From the NCBI GenBank assembly GCA_029747015.1, contig JAKOGI010000429.1:53501-117500 (forward strand): a stretch of DNA of 64,000 nucleotides, in the 5' to 3' direction. The notes beneath the pieces are model-generated. The model did not search any database. It had not been told where the DNA came from and saw nothing but the letters and a program-made list of their open reading frames with translations. This document shows, one piece after another, positions 57,093 through 64,000 of the stretch (its first letter is position 1; every line of letters starts with the position of its first letter). The position numbers were made by a program, and so were the translations under genes. The stretch comes from Carnegiea gigantea. Lineage: Eukaryota; Streptophyta; Magnoliopsida; Caryophyllales; Cactaceae.

Positions 57093-57804
57093 AAAAACAT
57101 GCCAAAAAGTATTGCAACTCATTGATGGAATTATGATCCATCTCTAGTATCGACCGAAATATCGAAATGACGATAGAAGAAGACAACTTGTTAGAATTGA
57201 ATCAATATAGCAATGGAAAATGACATCCATCGCTAATTTGACACTTAACAATGGATGCAACGATGGAATTAGGGTACTTAGTGATGGAAGATTTTGAAAA
57301 AGTAAAAGAATAATTTTTCATATTTAAATATAAAAACTTTTAAAGCATTTTGTTTTGGCGGTAGAAATTCTACCGTTATTAAAGATTTTGCCTTTTATTT
57401 TATAAAAAGAATGTTTATTTCTATCCCCTATGACATGTCTCGAAATTATAAAACAATTAAATTTTAAAACCCGACCCAATCTATTTTCTTTCCCATACCC
57501 ATTCTTCCATGTCTTCAGTCAGCTCCATGTGAAATTCTTTGTTTTTTATAAAGAAAATGACACAACGAGGCCAAAATTCCAATTTAGATATGGATCTATG
57601 ATATTCGAATTGTGGATCTGGATTCATAATATTCTCATAACTTGTTTTCTCCATTTTTGCCTTTTTTTGATATTTGAATTTTATATCTAAATTTTGCGTT
57701 TTCCTTTTTTGAATTTTTTTGTTTCGAGCCTTTTTTTAATTTTGATTTTTGATATTATTTTTATTTTCCACATTCTGGGCCTAAAGTTCAAGTTCAAGTT
57801 CTGT
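57093..57804. other. unassigned DNA, possible CACTA-like debris
   Basis: 57110-57290 has scattered GATGGAA/CATCGCT motifs similar in style to CACTA subterminal repeats, but no ends were found. 57340-57790 is T-rich and low in complexity. The ORF at 57430-57690 is not supported. Confidence 0.35.
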
Positions 57805-59255
57805 TGTGATTTTCCGCAAGCTTACGGATTATCGTTGAAACGCTAACAGGTGTTGATCCTCAGGAATGGTTGTGAAATTTGGTTACCGAAAATTCTAAAC
57901 TAATTTAAAACTAAATGCTAATTTCCCAACACCAAAATCAAATTGTTCTACCAATTATTAGACTAAATAAATAATATTAATTCATGAAACTGAGGGCTTG
58001 AATTGCAAACGCCCCTAAACAAGGCTGAAACACCAATTTGCAAATAATTCGATCATCAACACTTGCTGTGATTGTTCCTAATTAACCAGAATTCACGAAT
58101 GACTTGCATTTTTACTGTGAAATGGAGCAATGTAACATTCAAAACAAATGAAAGATAATTGAAGGAAATCTGGATTGCGATTCGAATTCAAGCAACAAAA
58201 CTCAAGCAAATTAAGGTAGACCGATGAATTAAACAACAAAACTCAGAGCCAGAATCAAAGAAGAGTAGACCGATGATTCGAATTCAGTGCATTACATCAA
58301 GCTTGAATTTAAATTGAATACCATATTTCAGAGGTTCAAATCGAATTCCATAATCCATACGCCCATTGCTCTAAACCGATCTACAACTTGAAAATGGAAA
58401 ACCGAAAAGAAAGCGAAAAATCCAAGCCAAGAACTCTCTACCCCTGCTTGGTTTTGACCCACCATTTAAAACACAAGCTCTTGCCTCCTTCAGCACCTTG
58501 TAACTGTTGCATTAATAATGGTGCTTGAAGGAGGAGAGAGAGTGAGGGAGTAACGGCCATGGAGGAGGAAGAAGAAGGAGAAAGGCCCCTTGTTCTGGTC
58601 GCGGCTCTGTTCTTGTTCTCTGTTTTATTCGGTTCTGCTGGGCTAAAAACGGAAGAAGAAGATGAAGAGAGGGAAGAGAGAGAATGGGGACGGTTATGGT
58701 GGGGAAGACAAAGAGCCCCTCTCATGGTGCTCTGTTTCGTTTTCTTTTGCAGCCTGAATTGCGTGGGATGGATGAGGAAGAAGAGGAAGAGGAGGGGGGC
58801 CGTCACATGCAATGCATGTGATCAATTAAGTGAAAGAGAGAGAGAGTGAGATGGGGCTGTGAAGTGAATGTTGGGCCGGCCCAACGTGAGAAGGGAGAAA
58901 AGGATAGGAAGAGAAAAGGGGAAAGAAAGAGAAGGAGAAGAGCAGGTCGGGTCTATTGGGCACTAGGCTTCGGATGATGCACGCCTAGGTTGGCCGAGAA
59001 GGAGAAAAAGGGGAAGGCAGGGCTGGGCTGCACAATTGGGCCGTGAAAAAGGAATAAAGGGAAGGGCTTTGTGCTGGGCTTCATTCTTTTCTGCTTGATC
59101 CAATATTAAGCAAATTGAGCATTTTATTCAATTTTTCCAACTCTTCCATATTCCTACAAAACCAACAAAGACATATTAAAACTTTAATTAATAATTTATT
59201 TTGAGCAATTATTAAGTAATAGAAGGGCACAAAATGTCATAATTTGTGATTACCA
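57805..59255 (-). repeat. LARD-3 3' LTR
   Basis: 1451 bp, minus start TGGTAATCACAAATTATG, minus end AAAATCACA. It contains a CT/GA-rich segment near 58530-58690 that leaves long open frames on both strands (58438-58812 minus, 58559-58849 plus). The minus one recurs with changes in the 5' LTR, but neither resembles a known protein. Confidence 0.85.
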
Positions 59256-59276
59256 ATACCCCCATACCTAAGTTTT
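59256..59276 (-). other. LARD-3 polypurine tract
   Basis: Minus CAAAACTTAGGTATGGGGGTAT directly before the LTR, preceded by GAGGACGAG, as in LARD-1 and LARD-2. Confidence 0.8.
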
Positions 59277-60971
59277 GCTCGTCCTCAAGTAAAACAAAAC
59301 TAAAAATCCTAGAAAAAAAGAAAATCCTAACTCACTTTCGTAGGAATCACAGTTGCACTTAGCACATGCAACAAGTCCTTTAAACCCTTAGGTCCCTCTT
59401 AGCGGACAAGAAAGATCTCGTGAGAGTTTGCAGAAGATATACCCACAAAATCTTTAAAAGAAAACATAAGCAGAGACTCGAAAATCTTTTTGTTTTGATT
59501 TTTCAAAAATTAATATGTATAAAACTGGGGAAAAGATATATACACATTCTAATCAACTGAATCCCCCATGTAGCAAAGATATTGGCCCGCATATAAACAA
59601 ATTGTACACATTAAGACTCTCTACCCCATGAATGTTATCAAAGTACTAACATTTCACCTCACTGGACATCAAGACTTGGAATCCATCCCAATACTTGTGT
59701 GCATGTATATCATCATCCTAGAGCTTATGTTTACCAGAATCAAACTCAATCTCACTTGACTGACACAAATTACATTATTCAATTATTAACATTGGAAGCA
59801 AGTTTTCCCATTGGTAATATTACCTCAAAGGGTAACACCCAGTAGCACGTGCCTCAAAGGGTAACGCCTAGTAGCGCATGCCTCAAATGGATACTTGTCA
59901 TTCCAAATTTCATTTTATTTCCTTTTTCTTTTCTTTTTTTCATCATTTTTTTTTTCATTTTTTCTCATTCTCATGTTTTCTCTCTTTTTTTTTCCTTTCT
60001 TTTCAATAAAAACCAAAGTAATTGTGCCAAAAACAAGTGGGAGAGCTGATCATGGAAAACTAAGACCCTAAGATAATGATGATGATATAAATAGGGATTG
60101 GATTACACAGCAATAATGAATAAATGTGGTTAGAATTAGGGCTAAGAATGACACATCGAGGATGGAGACCTAACATGCACATCAATTCATATGCAAGGTA
60201 ACAATCAAAGCACAAGGCATTTAAGCTGATCAGAATAGATTCCCCACAAACAAAACAAAAATCTTTTTGGATTTTCAAAGATTTGCAAAGTTGTTTTTTT
60301 TTTTTTTTAAACTGGTTTTCAAAAAATGGGTTTTTAACTGGTTTTTTAAAAATGAGCACCTCACCCCCACGCCAAAACTCCACAATGTCCTCATTGTGGG
60401 GGCTAAGACGCCAAAACGCAACACATAAGCAACACATAAAACCGAGACAAAACACAAATATATATAAACTCACAAAACACAACCAAAGAAAATCAAAGAA
60501 AATCAAAAACTCACGGAACAAAGCATCAAACTCAAAAAAAAAAAAAAAGCTAAATATCCACAACTAATAAGGAAGAACAAAATAAAATACAAGCAAGGGT
60601 GATCACAGCCAACACGGCTCATCAAATTTTAAATTTCTCCTCAAGATCGATCACCCATTACAGTCCTAAATATCTACAACTAAGAGAAAGAAAAGAAATG
60701 AAAAATAAGAGGGAAGAGAAAGGAGTGGAACGAGCATACCAGGTCAGGTGCTGAACTACACCTAAGCTATAGCCTCACTCAAATGATGACCATGGAGCAT
60801 CAGCCACTGCATCACAATTCACAAGCCGCTATTCAAATTAAAACCCAACAAAGCACGAAGAAGCTTATCAAATACAGAAGACCAACTCTCGATAAAATTA
60901 AGACAACGAAGGTGTAAGAGTTGGTACCGAATAGAGTACATCCACCACAATAATGCAGCACAAGTCAGGGC
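59277..60971 (-). other. LARD-3 noncoding 3' tail
   Basis: No gene. T-rich and A-rich tracts at 59930-60005, 60290-60310 and 60534-60548 (plus) produce spurious ORFs at 59849-60049 and 60060-60567. Contains the tail repeat shared with LARD-2. Confidence 0.5.
59820..59905 (-). repeat. conserved tail repeat shared with LARD-2
   Basis: Minus strand: CATTTGAGGCATGCGCTACT, then CCTTTGAGGCACGTGCTACT about 29 bases on, then CCTTTGAGGTAATATTACC. LARD-2 has two such units at 10323-10385. Confidence 0.65.
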
Positions 60972-62379
60972 TCATTTTAACTTGTCAAATTGGTGGGCCC
61001 AATCAAAAAATAGGCAGACATACTCAAAATTAGCCAGCATATGGGTCATCATCCTAAAAATATGATCATCATGAATGAACTGTCTAGGTAAAGCAAAGGG
61101 TCCTAAATCCAGAAGTTCTTTAAGTTTAATACGCTTATGAATCTGGTCTAAGTCAAAATGTTTGGTGACAATGGCCTTGGACTCAATAAATTTAGACTTG
61201 TGAGATTCAAAAAGGAGGTCAGCTTGGATGGTGTCAAAAGAAAAAAGATTCATACTCAGCACACAGGTCCACATCCAAACTCACATTGACATCAAAACAA
61301 AATGAGTCATATTCAACAGGGAATGACTCAGGAGGTATTAGAGGGTTAAAAGAGAATGATTTATATTCAACACAAAAACTCTCATCAAAAGTTTCATCAA
61401 AATTAAACCCACATGAAAAAGATTCATATTCTATAGAAAGAATATCATCATTGAATTCTAAAGTAGTGGGCTCAACTTCCTCCTCACATGACTCCTGGGA
61501 AATATCGGCTAACTTATCATGATGCTCGATGGCAGATGGGATGCTCATATCTAACTCATCAGGTCTCTCAGGTTCCTGACCCTTAAACTCAAAAGAGTCA
61601 TCAAAAGTGGTGGGTGAGTCGGCATAAATTAGGACATCATCAGTGACATCTTTTTGTGAGTTAGTGTGTGGTGCAAGGTTAGGCGATAGAGACACAGGAA
61701 GGTTGCTCACTTTTTCAAGGCTAGGCAAAGATAGATCACCATGCAAATGAGGCCTAAATTGATAAGAGGGCTCAAAATCATCAGAAAGACTAACTTCAGA
61801 TTTAGAAGATCCTAAACTAGAGTCAGACTCATTACATTGCTCCCTATTCTGATTAAAACGGTGAGAATGTTCAGTAATTCTCGCTTTCATTATCTCCATC
61901 ACTTTATCAGTCAATTCATTTAACCTTTTTTCCACACTTGCATAATTAGCATCAAAATCACGATAAGGGCAAGTATAAGTAGCATGATCAGAAGACTCGC
62001 AGTAATCACACGAAACAGGAGGCACATAAGCATGAGAGGGGTCATAGAAGTCCTGGTGGTAAGGATGAGCATGAAAGGCAAACTCATAAGTTGGGTATCC
62101 TAAAGTCCATCTACCTTGTTCAAACTCATAATTATCCCAAGCTAGTTTTTCAAAAAAATCCCAAACCTCATCTTGAGTTCTAGTTAATAATTCTAGTAGA
62201 CCCCCAGGATAAATAGACTCAACATGACTACGAAATTCAGAATTTAGACCCACAACGATGACCTCACTAATTTTCCATTTCTTGAAATTGTGATTCAATT
62301 GAGCACGATAAGCATTAAGCCTAGACAGATAACTCCAGAAAGGTTCATGCTTAAATTGTGAAAAATTAAAAACTGGCAT
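60972..62379 (-). pseudogene. LARD-3 gag-like protein, one frameshift
   Basis: The first ORF (61234-62379, 381 residues) starts MPVFNFSQFKHEPFWSYLSRL and includes a gag-like helical region (QDEVWDFFEKLAWDNYEF). A perfect CCHC knuckle CDYCESSDHATYTC lies near residue 125 and an RLNELTDKVMEIM helix near 155. A long acidic part follows, with repeats of the form EYxSFxF at the end. A run of T on the minus strand near 61243 shifts the frame; in the next frame (60972-61274) the protein continues SFDTIQADLLFESHKSKFIE and ends WAHQFDKLK, for a total near 475 residues. The knuckle supports a nucleic-acid-binding gag-like role; the tail is of unknown use. Upstream, 62380-62501 may add more N-terminal sequence in another frame. 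Confidence 0.7.
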
Positions 62380-63017
62380 TCCGAAAACTCTTTTTTTTTA
62401 ATTTTTTTGAGACTTTTTAAGAATTTTTCAATTTTTTTTTCAGGGAAAGAAAATGAAAATGACTCTAAAGAAAATGAAAATGACTCTAGGACACTAATCA
62501 TGAACTAATCACTAAAACAAAACATGAGACTGAAATAAGCAAGTTAAGCACACAAAATAAACCAACAAAAATAAAACAAGATTACCAAAAGAAAAAGACC
62601 AAAACGACAAAGCATAAACACTAAGCATGAGCATCATTTTTTTTTTTTTAGGATAACAAAAATAGAAAACAGAAAATAAACTAAAATAAAAATAGAAAAT
62701 AAACTAAAACCCTGAACAAGCAAAGACTAACCAGAAAATTGCATTGTTTTTTTTCCCCCTGCACAAAAACCAAATTTGTTAGAACTGCAAAAATCACACT
62801 AGAATAATGTCCAAAAATTGAAATGAAACTAATCTAAACAACAAGAATCAAAACATGAACTTACTTCAACAATCGAAAATAATCTAAATGAAATTACTAA
62901 AACAAAATAAGAACTCAATCGAAACCTACTAAAACGAAAATAAAACTAAAACGAAATTGACGCAAATGACTCGAATAACTAAACTACGACTCGAAGCAAC
63001 CTAATCTCACAACGCCA
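62380..63017 (-). other. LARD-3 leader
   Basis: No gene. A 21-bp duplication, AAAGAAAATGAAAATGACTCT, occurs twice near 62447-62488. Homopolymer T and A tracts are frequent. Confidence 0.45.
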
Positions 63018-63035
63018 TCCCCAGCAATGGCGCCA
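63018..63035 (-). other. LARD-3 primer binding site
   Basis: Minus TGGCGCCATTGCTGGGGA, nine bases from the 5' LTR end. It is the same site class as in Ath-1. Confidence 0.9.
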
Positions 63036-63044
63036 AAAACTTAT

Positions 63045-64000
63045 TGTGATTTTCTACAAGCGTACGGATTACCGTTGTAATGCTAACGGGTGTCGATCCT
63101 CAGGGATGGTGGTGAAATTTGGTTACCGAAAATTCTAAACTAATTTAAAACTAAATGCTAATTTCCCAACTCCAAAATCAAGTTGTTCTACTAATTATTA
63201 GACTAAATAAACAATATTAATTCATGAAGCTGGGGGCTTGAATTGCAAATGCCCCTAAACAAGGCTGAAACACCAATTTGTAAATAATTTGATCCATTAA
63301 CACTTGCTGTGATTGCTCCTAATTAACCAGAATTCCCAAATGACTTGCATTTTTACTGTGAAACGGAGCAACGTAACACTCAAAACAAATGAAAGATAAT
63401 TGAAGGAAATCTGGATTGCGATTCGAATTCAAGCAACAAAACTCAAGCAAATTAAGGTAGACCAATGAATTAAACAACAAAACTCAGAGCCAGAATCAAA
63501 GAAGAGTAGACCGATGATTCGAATTCAATGCATTACATCAAGCTTGAATTTAAACGGAATACCATTACGAAACCATATTTCAGATGTTCAAATCAAATTC
63601 CATAATCCATACGCCCATTGCTCTGAACCGAAGCCAAGAACTCTCTGCCCCGGCTCGGTTTCGACCCACCATTTAAAATGCAAGCTCTTGCCCCCTTCAG
63701 CACCTTGTAACTACTGCATTAATAATGGTGCTTTAAGAAGGAGAGAGAGTGAGGGAGTAACGGCCATGGCGGAGGAAGAAGAAGGCAAAAGGCCCTTTGT
63801 TCTGGTCGCAGCTCTGTTCTCGTTCTCCGTTTTATTTAGTTCTGCTGGGCTAAAAACGGAAGAAGAAGATGAAGAGAGGGAAGAGAGAGAATGGGGATGG
63901 TTATGGTGGGGAAGACAAAGAGCCCCTATCATGGTGCTCTGTTTCGTTTTCTTTTTCAGCCTGAATTGCGTGGGATGGATGAGGAAAAAGAGGAACGGGA
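63045..64000 (-). repeat. LARD-3 5' LTR, incomplete at window end
   Basis: Starts (plus) TGTGATTTTCTACAAGCG and follows 57805 onward. About 500 bases are expected beyond the window. The minus ORF at 63711-63932 is the counterpart of the one in the 3' LTR. Confidence 0.85.

Larger units (their letters stand above)
57805..64000 (-). mobile_element. LARD-3: non-autonomous LTR element, runs off the window
   Basis: 3' LTR at 57805-59255, interior 59256-63044, and the first 956 bases seen of the 5' LTR from 63045. The two LTRs match throughout the overlap, with frequent transitions. TGGCGCC primer site, a gag-like ORF and a GGTATGGGGGTAT polypurine tract are in order. No protease, RT or integrase is seen in the 3.8-kb interior. 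Its 3' tail and LTR start relate it to LARD-1 and LARD-2. Confidence 0.88.

Noticed and set aside
58438..58849. ORFs of 96-124 codons in both strands
   Set aside because: They sit in a GA/CT-rich part of the LARD-3 LTR, one on each strand, with low-complexity S- or E-rich products and no family match.
60060..60563. 167-codon minus ORF with hydrophobic stretches
   Set aside because: Composition reflects T-rich tracts in the noncoding tail of LARD-3. No matching frame is seen in the LARD-2 tail.

Overview
The window looks like heterochromatic intergenic DNA of a flowering-plant nuclear genome. It is AT-rich. Almost every recognisable protein fragment belongs to a plant transposable element: Ty3/Gypsy chromovirus-like, Athila/Tat-like and Ogre/Tat-like elements, Ty1/Copia, CACTA (En/Spm) and hAT. 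I found no convincing host gene, tRNA, rRNA, CRISPR array or bacterial-type operon. The species cannot be named from this sequence.

Layout. 1-5880: two abutting Gypsy-type LTR-like blocks, one ending GGCGTTACA at 2626, the other (minus) starting TGTAACACCC at 5880 and carrying tandem repeats. 5881-11603: two related non-autonomous LTR elements joined head to tail (LARD-1 end, 5881-7806; LARD-2, 7807-11603). 11624-12247: a hAT-like MITE. 12352 to about 18940: Gyp-1, a very decayed Ogre/Tat-type Gypsy element with LTRs, gag and protease relics. 19100-33468: Gyp-2, a complete but decayed minus-strand Gypsy element (LTR, tRNA-Met-type primer site, gag, protease, RT, RNase H, integrase, LTR). It is split by Ath-1 (23916-31250), a much younger Athila-like element with gag and protease but no RT or integrase.

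34605-42575: a CACTA-type DNA transposon (minus) with En/Spm (Ptta) transposase relics, itself split by Cop-1 (36043-41656), a Ty1/Copia element with all pol domains but many stops and a 5' LTR missing its promoter. 42576-44728 holds a fold-back MITE and a small tandem repeat. 44729-49927 is Cop-2, a Copia-derived gag-only element with two 1016-bp LTRs and a 5-bp GGATA target duplication. 50744-51114 is a 371-bp TRIM. 51192-51607 is another MITE. About 52215-53425 is a DNA element with long inverted repeats. 53501-57084 is a hAT transposon with an 8-bp target duplication and a broken ZMYM1/TTF-type transposase. From 57805 past the window end lies LARD-3 (minus), related to LARD-1 and LARD-2, with a gag-like ORF carrying a CCHC knuckle and a repeated acidic-aromatic tail.

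The elements do not form a pathway; they are a layered record of insertions. Order can be read directly: Gyp-2 before Ath-1, and CACTA-1 before Cop-1. The least described items are the LARD family with its shared 3' tail and unusual gag-like protein, and the dense palindromic array inside the Ath-1 LTRs.
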